From contig CANJZW010000021.1 of NCBI GenBank assembly GCA_947479475.1, forward strand, positions 1-58,951: a stretch of 58,951 bases of DNA, given 5' to 3'. The notes under the pieces are model-generated. The model was not told the DNA's origin, did no database searches, and worked only from the letters and a program-made list of their open reading frames with translations. Made by a program: the position numbers and the translations under genes. The DNA is from Chthoniobacteraceae bacterium. GTDB taxonomy: Bacteria; Verrucomicrobiota; Verrucomicrobiia; Chthoniobacterales; Chthoniobacteraceae. The stretch's first letter is position 1. Every line of letters begins with the position of its first letter. This document shows, piece after piece, positions 9,132-18,715 of this stretch.

Positions 9132-9633
9132 GAATGCCTGAGGCTGTTGAAGAGTGAGGCGTGGGGGAACGCTTATTAGCAAGGAAGGCTTGGGACCGAA
9201 CCTCGGTGGCGGAAGGTTTGCGCCGCAAGGCAAACCGTGCCTCCACATGCCCTTTGAGAGGCCGGAGCTGCATTGGCCTGCTTTTTTTAGATTTGAATTC
9301 CCGACCGGTGCGGTGCGGAGTTTTGCAAACAGGCGAAGGAACTGATCGAGCTGGGGGTGTGGAGCGGGTGATGCATGGGGGGAGCTTCCATTTAACTGCA
9401 ACGGCTTTCTTTTTTCGCCAAAAATTCTTCGTGAATCTATAGGGCGGAGTGTTTTAGTGAATTCCGGTCGGCGTTGCCTTCCCTCCTCTCTGCTTGTCGC
9501 GCTAGTCTTGGTGTTAGAGCGTGGAAGCGATTGTTTTTTGGGCTTCTGTCTCAGAAGACTTTAGTCAGGATGAAGGTTCTGCGAATCGAGGGCCGGCACC
9601 GTGTCCGCCGCTCCCGAAGAAGCCCACCCCATT
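9132..9633. other. Divergent intergenic region with two opposing promoters expected
   Basis: This 500-base gap lies between the heme dehydrogenase gene (minus strand) and the DUF6797 gene (plus strand). No frame looks coding. A short hairpin CTTCTG-tct-CAGAAG lies near 9542-9556. Nothing else was recognised. Confidence 0.4.
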
Positions 9634-12286
9634 ATGAGATTCCGGTTCTTTGTTTTTGCAACGGCATTTGTGCTTGCCGCCTTGCCTCCCCTCCATGCTG
9701 CAAGCAAGGGGCCTGTTTCTACGCCTTGGGGAGAGTGGGTGGAATCTGATTTTCCGTTTTTCTCCTCCATTCTGGATGCCCGCCGGGCCGGGCGAAAACA
9801 ACCTGACGCCTCGCGGAGTTGTGCTGCCGTTGGGGATGGATTGCTGGGCCTGTTTCGACACGGATCTATTGCGAGTTTCCGCAGTCTGGCGAGGCAAAGG
9901 AGTCACCGACAAGGCGTTGGCGCCGGGCTCCTATCACGATGCGGGCCGCAAGACTCTCGGAGGCCAATTTCCCGCGCCGCAACCCGATGGCAAGCTGTGG
10001 TTTGGTAATGGCATTTATCCGGGTTGGCAGAAGGGCGGGCGCATGTCGCAGGAAGATCCACGCGAACCAGCGCCAACGGTTACGGAGGTCGGTCGCGGCC
10101 CTTTGCCGGAGGCTATGGGGAGGTTCCGCTCCATCCGTTTGGTGGGCAAGGGAGCGGTGTTGGAGTACTCTGCCGCTGGTTCTGCGGTTCGCGAGTGGTG
10201 GACTGTTTCTGAGTACGATAACCGCCCTGTGGTTGAGCGGCATTTGAGTGTAGATGCCTCCACGGAGCCTCTTCTTCTGGTACTCGGTGCGAAATCCAAC
10301 GGGCCTTCGCAGGAAATTGCCACTGGGGTGACCCTGACGCTCCCCGCAGGGAAAGATTTTGCCAAGATGCTCCCAGATGAAAATTTTTGGATCGTGCAGG
10401 TCGCCGCGCATACCGGCACCGTTGATTTTTGTATTGCGCTGTGCGATGAGCACGAGGCGCCTGCAATAGTGCCTCGTGTTATTCCAACTGCCGTTTCCCA
10501 GGCGCGGTGGCCTCAGGAGGTGCAGTTTAATATTAAATTGTCGGCCGAAAAGAATGCCTACGTTGTCGACCATATTTCCCTGCCCGAAGACAACCCGTGG
10601 CGGCGCGGGGTGCGCATCAGTGACATCCAGTTTTTCGCGGATGGTACGGGGGCGGGAGTGACTGTGGACGGCGATGTTTGGCTGATTCGTGGTCTGAGTG
10701 AGGCGGGAGGGTTGGTCCGCTGGCGGCGGTTTGCCTCCGGTTTGCATGAACCCATGTCGCTGGCGATCCGCGACGGGCAGATTTTCGTATTCGATCGAAA
10801 CGGCATCTGGAAATTGGTGGATACCAACGGTGATGGAGAGGCGGATGTGCACGAGCTTTTTTCAAACGTCTTTGCACAGACGGGAGACATGCGGGAGTTT
10901 CCCAGCACGCTGCGGCTTGCGCCCGGCGGTGAGTTTGTGATTGCGAAGGGAGGGCAGGAGGCAACCACTCTTGGGAAGCATAACGGGAGTGTCCTTCGCA
11001 TCTCCGCTGACGGTCGACGCGCGACGGTCTTGGGGTATGGGTTTCGGCAGCCAAACCTGGGCGTGAACGTGCGCACGGGGTTGGTTACTGCCAGCGATCA
11101 GGAGGGAAATTACGTGCCCACCACGCCGCTTTATATTGTGCGGGACGGCCAGTTTTATGGCTTCCTCAGTGACAAGCGTCCTCGGGAACAGTACCCGGCG
11201 CCAATTGCTGAGCCTCTGACTTGGATTCCACATTCGGTGGATTCTTCAGCGCTCTCCCAAGTCTGGCTGTTGGATGCGAAGATGGGCCCTCTCAATGACG
11301 AGCTAATCCATATCGGATTCAACAAGCCTGAGATTTTTCGTGTGCTGATGAACACTCGGGGATCCAAGCCTCAGGCGGCCGTGGTGAGCATCACGAGTAC
11401 ATTCGATTTCCCGCCCTTAAATGGGTCGGTCAACCCCGCGGACGGCCAGTTGTATCTAGCTGGATTCCAGGTGTTAGGATGGGGTAATACGATCGACACC
11501 CTCGCAGGTTTGGGTCGGGTTCGCTACACGGGGCAGCCCTGTTTGATTCCTCGCGAAGTCGTTCCGACGGAGCAGGGCGTTTTGCTGAGGTTTGATTCTG
11601 CATTGGACCCGGTTCGGGCGAAGGATCCGGCGAGTTACTCGCTGGCGACTTGGGGATACAAACGTGCCTACACGTATGGCTCGGCGCAGTACAAGGCTGA
11701 CGGTGCGACGGGAATTGACTGGCTAACACCCAGCAGTGCTTACGTGTCCAAGGATGGGCGTTCGGTGTTTGTGGGGGTACCTGGGATGAAGACGGCGATG
11801 CAGATGCGCATCGGATGGTCTCTTGTGAGCGATACGGGGGCGCGGATGGAGGACAACGCCTACACCACGCCTTATGAGTTGGCAAAGTTTGATCCCCAGC
11901 GCGAGGGCTTCGACGCTTTAACCGTGGATCTCACCCCGAGGGCAGCAACGCAACAGACGGCCGGTCCCGTGACAGTGGAGGAAGGTCGCCGCTTGTCGCA
12001 GGTGCTTGGCTGCGTGGCGTGTCATTCCACCGGTGACCAGGATCTCTTTCATATAGGGCCTAAATGGAAGGGCCTGTTTGGGAGCGAGCGTTCTTATGTT
12101 TTGCCGGATAAAAAGAAGGGCAAAACCATTGCGGACGAAGCATACCTCCGTGAGTCGATTCTCGATCCCCATGCCAAAACCATCTCCGGATTTGAGCGCG
12201 GTGAATATGCCATGCCCAGTTATGCGGGTGTGGTTACGGAGTCACAGCTGGAAGCCCTCATTCTTTATCTCAAATCTCTCAAGTAA
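9634..12286 (+). CDS. Secreted DUF6797/cytochrome c protein with an apparent frameshift
   Basis: The gene is split between two frames. From 9634 one frame gives a signal peptide (MRFRFFVFATAFVLAALPP) and the family N-terminus TPWGEWVESDFPFFSSILDAR. Near 9780-9795 the homologous reading moves to the frame that continues as NNLTPRGVVLPLG, WACFDTDLLRVSAVWRGKGV and onward to 12286. One extra base in the C/G-rich stretch before GAAAACAAC would explain it. The downstream part carries a propeller-like region and a C-terminal cytochrome c domain with CVACH (bases 12010-12024) and a MPSYAGV axial-methionine region. It probably acts in the periplasm in oxidative carbohydrate catabolism. The ThuA-like gene follows after 19 bases. 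The break may be a sequencing error, a true mutation or recoding. Taken alone, the second frame starts at 9650 and would lack a leader. Confidence 0.75.
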
Positions 12287-12305
12287 TTCTTATCCTACGG
12301 TAACT

Positions 12306-13070
12306 ATGGCATTTATACGAAATTTGTTCTTTGGCGGGCTTGCGCTGTTTGTCTCCGCCGCCACGCTGCAGGCTGCATCCCTTGTGTTTTTAATTGGAGA
12401 GGATGAATACAAAACATGGGAGACGCTTCCCGCGTTTGCCAAAACAGATCTCGAACCACTAGGGCACAAGGTCACCATCATTCATGCGGATTCGGTCGAT
12501 AAAAACCATTTTCCCGGAATTGTGGAGGCGCTTCGTGGAGCGGATGCGCTGATGGTGAGCGTGCGCAGGAGGACTCCGCACAAGGAGGAGCTGGAGGCTC
12601 TTCAGCGTTTTGTGGCGGAGGGGAAGCCGGTTGTGGGAATCCGCACGGCGAGTCACGCGTTTGCCTTGCTTCCGAAGGCGACGCTTTCTGATCCAGCGCT
12701 GGCGATCTGGCAGGAGTTCGACTCGGCGATCCTGGGTGGTAATTACGCAGGGCATCATCGCGGCGAAGACAAGACGAGTATCGGCGTGGCCCCGGGTGCG
12801 GAAAAGCATGCGATCCTTACTAAACTGAGCCTTAGTGGATTAGTGGGTAACGGGACCCTGTATAAAAACAGTCCCCTAGCGGGCGATTCAACACCGCTGT
12901 TGATCGGTTCGATCCCAAACCAACCCGCCGAACCGGTGGCCTGGACGCATCTAGCCGGGCCTCGGAAGGCGCGGGTTTTTTACACCTCGCTAGGGCATCC
13001 GGATGACTTCAAGAATGCCGAATTCCGCCGGCTGCTGCGCAACGGATTCGCGTGGGCACTCGCGAAGTGA
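12306..13070 (+). CDS. ThuA-like domain protein, secreted
   Basis: A 254-residue protein with a Sec signal peptide (FIRNLFFGGLALFVSAATLQA) followed by a ThuA-like, glutamine-amidotransferase-fold domain. Family features include FLIGEDEYKTWETLP, a GADALMVSVRRR strand, PVVGIRTASHAF near residue 112 and a final LGHPDDFKNAEFRRLLRNGFAWAL block. ThuA-like proteins are linked to uptake or processing of trehalose-type and other sugars, and in PVC bacteria they commonly sit beside heme dehydrogenases. The start at 12306 is chosen because it begins the leader; the frame is open far upstream inside the previous gene. The 19-base gap to the preceding gene implies an operon. Confidence 0.85.
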   Translation: MAFIRNLFFGGLALFVSAATLQAASLVFLIGEDEYKTWETLPAFAKTDLEPLGHKVTIIHADSVDKNHFPGIVEALRGADALMVSVRRRTPHKEELEALQRFVAEGKPVVGIRTASHAFALLPKATLSDPALAIWQEFDSAILGGNYAGHHRGEDKTSIGVAPGAEKHAILTKLSLSGLVGNGTLYKNSPLAGDSTPLLIGSIPNQPAEPVAWTHLAGPRKARVFYTSLGHPDDFKNAEFRRLLRNGFAWALAK

Positions 13071-13307
13071 TCCGGGTTTTGAAAAAAGCCATTGCGTCCA
13101 GATATTTGGGCGTTGAACAGGCACTCCATTCGCACCGGCTCTTGCTGCGTTCGTTGTGTCCCGGACGGTGATTGATTTTAAAAGTGTCTCCAGTTTTGAG
13201 GCGTAAGAAAGGTACGACTGGCAGCGGAGTGAATCATAGGTTGCAGCGATGGCTGTCGCTTTAACCTCCAAGCCGAATAAGACGACTTTGCCGCGGCTAA
13301 GCCCCAA

Positions 13308-15851
13308 TCAATGGGCTGACAGCTCCAGTTCGGTCCATGCATCGGTGCGGTCCTTGGTCTGCTTGCGGACCGCCATGACGAGATCAAGTGAAACGGGGTC
13401 CGCTTCATGATCCCATTCGCGACGGATATACGTGAGTACGGCCGCGATCTGCCCGTCGCTAAGGAAACCGGCGGCGGGCATGTCGTAGCTATAGCTGTTA
13501 CCCTTCACTTTGATGGGGCCGCGCAGGCCGTGCATGACGACCTTTACGATGCGCTCAGGGTTGCCGTTGACCCACTCGGAATCGGCCAGCGGCGGTGCGA
13601 GGCCATCGAGACCCTTGCCTGTCGGTTGGTGGCATGCGGCACAAAGACCGAGAAAGGTCTGCTTACCGGAATCGAACATGGCCTGCTGTTCGTCAGTGAG
13701 CGACTTCACAACGGAGACGACAACGCCGGGCTTATCTGGCCAGACGACCGTGTTCTTGAACCAGGCGAGGGTTTTGATCATTGCTGGGTCCTTGCTATGG
13801 GCGAGCGCGACGAGAGAGGCGGGCTCGGCTGCGAGTTTCACCGGGCGCTTGGCGGTAACGGTTGGGTGCGCGGCCAGCGAGCCGAGCAAGGTGAGTTGTT
13901 GTGACTTGAGAGGGAGCGCGGCGATGATCGCCAGAGCCTTCTCGACCTGCTCGGACTTGTGCGTGGAAAACACGCAGCGGAGGAGCGCCGCGTGCAAGGC
14001 AGGGGCATGGTCGGCTGGTCTCTTCATGAGCGCTTCAAAGAGAGTGATTTCGCGTCCTTCAAGCCCACTCACGAAGGCGTCTTGGATGAAGGCGACATCG
14101 CCCGCGCGGGTGACAAGTGTGGAGCCGGCGAGGTCCGCCGCGTTGGACTTGGCCTCGCCAAGTGACAGCGCAAGCTGCTGCTGCACCTCCGGCGTGGACT
14201 CGGAGGCAGCCATTTTGGTCCAGCGGGCAACAATCGCGTCGCGACTGGCTGAAGTCATGAGTGCCTCGGAAACGCGGACGGCTGTGGCGCGGACGCGGGG
14301 ATCGGTGTGGGCCATGCAGGCCAGCACGGCCTCTGGCTTCACAACACCGCGGCCTTCGAGGGTCCAGAGCGCATGCACGCGGCCCATAGGCGAGGCCGAG
14401 ACTTCGGCAGCGGCCACGAGTGCGTCATCGAGCGTGTCGTCGTGAGCTGCCTCGACAAGCAGGCGTTGCGCCGTTTCGCGGCGCCAGGAGTTGCCGCTGG
14501 AAAGTTCGGCGACGAGTTCGGCCGGGGACATCGCAGAGAGCTTTTTGGCTGAAGCGTCCGGCGCACTCTCTGGGGCGATGCGCCAGATGCGGCCGAGCGC
14601 GACGGGCTTTTCGAGGCCGCGCTTCACGATCTGTTCGCGCAGGTAGGTGGTCAGCGAGATGCGGTGCTGGATAACACCGCGGTAGAGGTCGATAACGTAG
14701 AGAGCACCGTCGGGCCCGGTTAGCAAGTTGACCGGCCGGAAGCGTTCGTCGGTCGAAGCTAGGAACTCTGTCTGGTCGTAATACGGCGTGGCCCCGAGGG
14801 CGCCGCCTTCGGACTTAAGCACGTTGCGTTTGACGAGGTTTCCGGCGGGTTCGCACACGAACGCATTGCCATAGGCGTCTGGGGGAAACAGATCTGCGCG
14901 GTAGATCCACGGGGCGCAGGCTGCGGTGAATTCCTTGAGCTTAAAATCGCGGAGCATCTCGGGGCGGTAGCCGCGATTGATGCCGGGACTGACGCGAATC
15001 GGCCAGACGAATTGCTGATTCGCGACCTTCCAGTTGAGTCCTGTAGTGCGAGCGAGGTTCGGGTTGCGATTGAGATAGGAAGAAGGGATCACGTCGGCAC
15101 GGAGTTGGTCGCTGTTGCTGTTATGATAGAGGTGGCCGAAGTCATCCTGGCTCAGTCCCCACTGGCCGCGGAAGTTGCTGAGGCCGCGCACCCAGCGGCC
15201 GTCCTTGAACTTGAAGCGCGCGGAGTAGGCGCCTACGTAAAGCCAGTTGTCGTGACCCCAGAGCAGCGCATTGGGCGCGCGCTCAGGATTCGCGAGTTGC
15301 GGCCGGGCGGGGTCAACGCGCACGCCGAAGTCTGTCGCGACTTCAATTTTTTCGTCGGCCTTTCCGTCGCCGTCCGTATCGCGGCAGAACCAGAGATGGG
15401 GTGGCGCTCCGACGAGCGCCCCGTCCCGGTAGAGGGCAATGGCGCGGGGCATGACGATCTTGTCGAGGAATACTGTGGACGTTTCAAATACTCCGTCGCC
15501 GTCTTTGTCCTCGAGCACGATGACGCGCCCGAGGGCTTGGTCTTCCGTTGTGCCGTCGAGGTCGGGCATGTAGCCTTGCATTTCCACCACCCAGAGACGG
15601 CCGTCGGGGCCAAACTGTGCCGCTACAGGATCTCTTACTTGCGGGTCGCTCGCGGCGAGGGAGATGCGGTAGCCCTTCGCGACCTGAAACGTCTTGAGTT
15701 GCTCCTGAGGCGTGAGGGCTGGTGCTGGGGGAATCTCTTTGTCTGGCACTAGCGGGATCTGAGGTTCGCCAGCCTTGTCGCCAATCTGTGCGAAAGCGGG
15801 GGCCCCCAGGCAAAGGGCGGCGAGGATGAGGAGACGTGGGGGCATGCGCAT
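13308..15851 (-). CDS. PVC-type heme-c membrane-bound dehydrogenase-like protein
   Basis: An 847-residue secreted protein, the second of its type in the window. A Sec signal peptide (PRLLILAALCLGAPAFAQ) precedes a Pro-rich linker. A beta-propeller dehydrogenase domain (VAKGYRISLAASDPQVRDP, QFGPDGRLWVVEM, DKDGDGVFETSTVF, TGPDGALYVIDLYRG) runs to about residue 420. Next comes a HEAT-type helical region, then a cytochrome c domain with CAACH near residue 735 and a YSYDMPAAGFLSD stretch that supplies the methionine ligand. It diverges from the first heme protein in the details. It is convergent with the ThuA-like gene, leaving 237 bases between them. The predicted role is periplasmic substrate oxidation; the substrate is unknown. 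Confidence 0.88.
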   Translation of the reverse strand: MRMPPRLLILAALCLGAPAFAQIGDKAGEPQIPLVPDKEIPPAPALTPQEQLKTFQVAKGYRISLAASDPQVRDPVAAQFGPDGRLWVVEMQGYMPDLDGTTEDQALGRVIVLEDKDGDGVFETSTVFLDKIVMPRAIALYRDGALVGAPPHLWFCRDTDGDGKADEKIEVATDFGVRVDPARPQLANPERAPNALLWGHDNWLYVGAYSARFKFKDGRWVRGLSNFRGQWGLSQDDFGHLYHNSNSDQLRADVIPSSYLNRNPNLARTTGLNWKVANQQFVWPIRVSPGINRGYRPEMLRDFKLKEFTAACAPWIYRADLFPPDAYGNAFVCEPAGNLVKRNVLKSEGGALGATPYYDQTEFLASTDERFRPVNLLTGPDGALYVIDLYRGVIQHRISLTTYLREQIVKRGLEKPVALGRIWRIAPESAPDASAKKLSAMSPAELVAELSSGNSWRRETAQRLLVEAAHDDTLDDALVAAAEVSASPMGRVHALWTLEGRGVVKPEAVLACMAHTDPRVRATAVRVSEALMTSASRDAIVARWTKMAASESTPEVQQQLALSLGEAKSNAADLAGSTLVTRAGDVAFIQDAFVSGLEGREITLFEALMKRPADHAPALHAALLRCVFSTHKSEQVEKALAIIAALPLKSQQLTLLGSLAAHPTVTAKRPVKLAAEPASLVALAHSKDPAMIKTLAWFKNTVVWPDKPGVVVSVVKSLTDEQQAMFDSGKQTFLGLCAACHQPTGKGLDGLAPPLADSEWVNGNPERIVKVVMHGLRGPIKVKGNSYSYDMPAAGFLSDGQIAAVLTYIRREWDHEADPVSLDLVMAVRKQTKDRTDAWTELELSAH

Positions 15852-16254
15852 AAAAGTATTGGAGTGCGTGGCGAATAGGAGCGCGGCACGGCGCTCGTTT
15901 CAGGAAAACTGCCGAGGTGCGCAGAGGGTAACCTGAAGCGTTCTATAAACAACAAAAGCTGGCAGGTGATAGACAGTGGCGCCGCAACGTGGGAATCAGT
16001 CAGAACTGCCAGTGATGATTCAAGACGCGTTGCTTTTGTTCGCGGTGAACGGGCAGAAATTCGCGGCTGAATTTCCTACACGTTTCGAGACCGTGGCTTT
16101 CGTTTTTTTAGCGGTTTGACAATCAGAATCCTGATTGCGGCAGAGGGGAGACGGCCACTCGCCGCCCGCCATTTTCAGGAAGGCAGCGCTTTGGTGGTGG
16201 CTCCTTGGCCTAGCGGGATGCAGGCCTTTAGTTTTGGGTGGCAATGGGTGGCGG
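15852..16254. other. Intergenic region upstream of heme dehydrogenase gene
   Basis: No convincing gene lies in this 400-base gap. A perfect small hairpin, CAATCAG-aatc-CTGATTG (16120-16137), lies beside a T-run at 16103-16109. The orientation does not fit an intrinsic terminator on either strand. Promoter elements for the gene starting at 15851 are expected but not obvious. Confidence 0.35.
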
Positions 16255-17340
16255 TTAAGCCTCCAGAGACGGGTAGTCGGTATATCCCTTGGGCCCCGAT
16301 GTGTAGAAAGTGGATGGATCCGCTTCGTTGAGGGGTGCTCCCAATTGCAGTCGTTTTGGCAAATCAGGATTGGCTAGGAAGGGGACGCCAAAGGCGACGG
16401 CATCCGCCCAACCTTCGCTTAGAGCCTGGTTGGCTGTTTCGAGCGTAAAGCCGCCGTTTGTAATGACCCGCCCGGTGTAATGTGGGCGGAGCTCCCGCGG
16501 TCCGACGCCATCGGTGGCGCCGTGTGCGAGATCCTGTGCGGAGATGCGCGTGATATGAGCGAAGGCGAGGTTGAGGGCGCTGAGTTTTTCAAGGAGGTAT
16601 CCGAATGTATGCAGAGGGTTGGAATCATGCATATCGTTAAAAACGCCGCCCGGTGAGAGGCGAATGCCGACGCGATCCGAGCCCCAAACATCCACGACGG
16701 CCTTGGTGACGTCCAGGGTGAGACGGGCTCGGTTTTCCACATTTCCTCCGTAGGAATCGGTGCGATGGTTTGTCCCGTCCCGCAAAAACTGGTCGAGAAG
16801 ATAGCCATTGGCGTTGTGGAGCTCCACGCCGTCAAAGCCAGCTGATTTAGCGGCCTGTGCGCCGTGCGCGTATTCCGCGATGATCGCGGGAATTTCGCTG
16901 AGTTCGAGCGCGCGGGGCGTCACGTAATCGGCCATCTCCGTGCCTGTGAAGAGTTGGCCCTTGGGTTTGATTGCCGAAGGGGCGACGGGGAGAGCGCCTT
17001 GTGGCTGGAAGATGGGATGCGAGATGCGACCAACGTGCCAGAGTTGGAGGAAGATCCTGCCGCCGGCGGCATGCACTGCAGAGGTCACCTTGCGCCAACC
17101 AGCGATGTGGGCGTCGTTGTAAATCCCGGGAGTGTTAGGATATCCATAGCCGCGCGGGGAAACGGTCGTGGCTTCCGCAATCAAAAGGCCGCCTGAGGCC
17201 CGTTGGCGGTAGTATTCGGCATTGAGATCGTCCGGAATGTTTCCTGGTTGAGCCCGGCAACGGGTGAGGGGCGCAAGGTAGATGCGGTTTGGAGTCAGAA
17301 CGCCGCCAAGTTGGAGAGGTGTAAAAAGATTAGGAGTCAT
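16255..17340 (-). CDS. Old yellow enzyme family NADH:flavin oxidoreductase
   Basis: A 361-residue FMN-dependent ene-reductase of the NemA/OYE class. It reduces activated C=C bonds or nitro groups using NAD(P)H. The N-terminus NLFTPLQLGG...NRIYLAPLTRCRA is standard. The active site is intact: QLWHVGRISHP near 99-109 and LHNANGYLLDQF with H175, N178 and Y180, matching the histidine/asparagine pair and proton-donating tyrosine of OYE. The FMN phosphate segment GRVITNGGFT and the final YTDYP motif are also present. Length is normal and no signal peptide is seen, so the enzyme is cytoplasmic. It is a single-gene unit, followed by an intergenic gap. The physiological substrate is usually unknown in this family. 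Confidence 0.93.
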   Translation of the reverse strand: MTPNLFTPLQLGGVLTPNRIYLAPLTRCRAQPGNIPDDLNAEYYRQRASGGLLIAEATTVSPRGYGYPNTPGIYNDAHIAGWRKVTSAVHAAGGRIFLQLWHVGRISHPIFQPQGALPVAPSAIKPKGQLFTGTEMADYVTPRALELSEIPAIIAEYAHGAQAAKSAGFDGVELHNANGYLLDQFLRDGTNHRTDSYGGNVENRARLTLDVTKAVVDVWGSDRVGIRLSPGGVFNDMHDSNPLHTFGYLLEKLSALNLAFAHITRISAQDLAHGATDGVGPRELRPHYTGRVITNGGFTLETANQALSEGWADAVAFGVPFLANPDLPKRLQLGAPLNEADPSTFYTSGPKGYTDYPSLEA

Positions 17341-17548
17341 GGTGTGAATAGGTCGGCGGGGTGCGGACTGCGACCCTTTAAAGAGCCGTGTTTGAAGCTA
17401 AGGGTGGAGCGGCATCAAACAAAGCTTTCGAAATTATTTTTAAGCCTCTGTAGATCTCTGGCAGGACGCTTGAGGTGTACGGGTGCGCCGTCGCGCGTAA
17501 GCGAGGAAAGAATTCGTCGAGGTCCGGAGGGGCAGTGTTTGGCGTTGC

Positions 17549-18514
17549 TCAACGGCCCTTGGAACGCGCAGGTGCGGGGCGTGTTGCTGCCTTGCGTTTT
17601 GTCTTCAAGGTCGCCGGGCCGCGGCCTCGGAAGGTTAATTCTGCGATGCCGCTTTTGTCCAAGGCGCCAAGGCCGGCCGCCACCATGCGTTGGAATTGTG
17701 CGAGGGTCGCCTCTGCCAGAGGGAGGCGAAGTTTCTGGGTTTTAGCGAGAGTTAGCGGGATGGCACTGTCTTTTGCCGCGTGGGCCCCGCTGAAGAAGCA
17801 GGAGTGGTCCCTGTTGACCATGTCCTCGCCGTCCGTGACGAGAACGCGGCTGGCGGCCCCGGTTTGGGAAAAGACCTCGCGCAGCATCGTGAGGTCGAGG
17901 CCCAGCGCTTCTCCAAGGGCGAGACCCTCGGCGAGGCCGGCCGTGTTGATGTTCATCACCATGTTCACAAGGGCTTTGACCTGCGCGGCGCGACCTGTCC
18001 CGCCGATGAGCCGGAGCAATTTTCCATGATCGGAGAGGGCTTCAAGAACGGGGCGGACTTTGAGAAAAACGCGCTTCTCTCCCCCGCACATGAGGTAAAG
18101 GGTTCCGGTGCGTGCCTGAGTGATCGAGGAGGCCATGCAGGCCTCCAGGCTGGCGGCTCCGGCGCTTTCGCACAGTTTTGCCACTTTTTCGTGGGTGGCG
18201 GGAGCGACGGTGGCGCAGTTTATAAAAGTCCGGCCCTGAGCGGCTTTTAGAAGGTTGTCTTTTCGGTTGCTGAAGATTTGGAGCTGGGCTTTGTCGTCGG
18301 TAACGACGGTGAGAATCGTTTGCGCCAGACGCGAAACCTCAGCGAGGGAGGTGCAGACACGGGCCCCCAGTTCGCCTGCAAGCGCCTGGGCTGCATCGGC
18401 ATTTGGATCAAAAACAGCCGTAATGCGGAAGCCGGTTTCGCTAAGGTGGCGGGCCATGTTTGCCCCCATGCGGCCGACGCCGACGAATCCTAAATCTTTA
18501 GATGTTAAGCGCAT
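17549..18514 (-). CDS. NAD(P)-dependent beta-hydroxyacid dehydrogenase family oxidoreductase
   Basis: A 321-residue protein with an N-terminal Rossmann fold (GFVGVGRMGANMARHL, residues 9-24) and the C-terminal helical domain of the 3-hydroxyisobutyrate/6-phosphogluconate dehydrogenase superfamily. The catalytic lysine region GRAAQVKALVNMVMN and the following GLAEGLALGEALGLD helix are present. The usual DAPVSGG substrate motif is changed to EACMASSITQARTGTLYLM, so the substrate is likely atypical. The C-terminus carries a 25-residue basic, Pro/Arg/Lys-rich tail not expected in the family. The start at 18514 gives the nucleotide-binding fold without extra residues. The protein is cytoplasmic. 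Confidence 0.82.
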   Translation of the reverse strand: MRLTSKDLGFVGVGRMGANMARHLSETGFRITAVFDPNADAAQALAGELGARVCTSLAEVSRLAQTILTVVTDDKAQLQIFSNRKDNLLKAAQGRTFINCATVAPATHEKVAKLCESAGAASLEACMASSITQARTGTLYLMCGGEKRVFLKVRPVLEALSDHGKLLRLIGGTGRAAQVKALVNMVMNINTAGLAEGLALGEALGLDLTMLREVFSQTGAASRVLVTDGEDMVNRDHSCFFSGAHAAKDSAIPLTLAKTQKLRLPLAEATLAQFQRMVAAGLGALDKSGIAELTFRGRGPATLKTKRKAATRPAPARSKGR

Positions 18515-18715
18515 AAAATTTTAAAATGGGTGGTGTATTGCGTCGCCGTGTTTTGTTTTGGAAGAAGATGAAGGCTGTGGCTGAGGGAGGCGCTGAAACT
18601 GGATGAGTTGATGTATACGGAATTGGGACAAAGTTCCAGAGCTGGAATCCCGGCACGCGAAAGGCGGGCGTTGGTTTCGTTGACTTGCCGAGGGGAGCGC
18701 ACTAACGTCCTCTTC

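Noticed and set aside
12078..12305. N-terminal extension of the ThuA-like protein
   Set aside because: The upstream frame overlaps the cytochrome gene and is not family-like; the start at 12306 begins a signal peptide.
16120..16137. Intrinsic terminator
   Set aside because: The hairpin is perfect but short, and the T-run is on the wrong side for both flanking genes.
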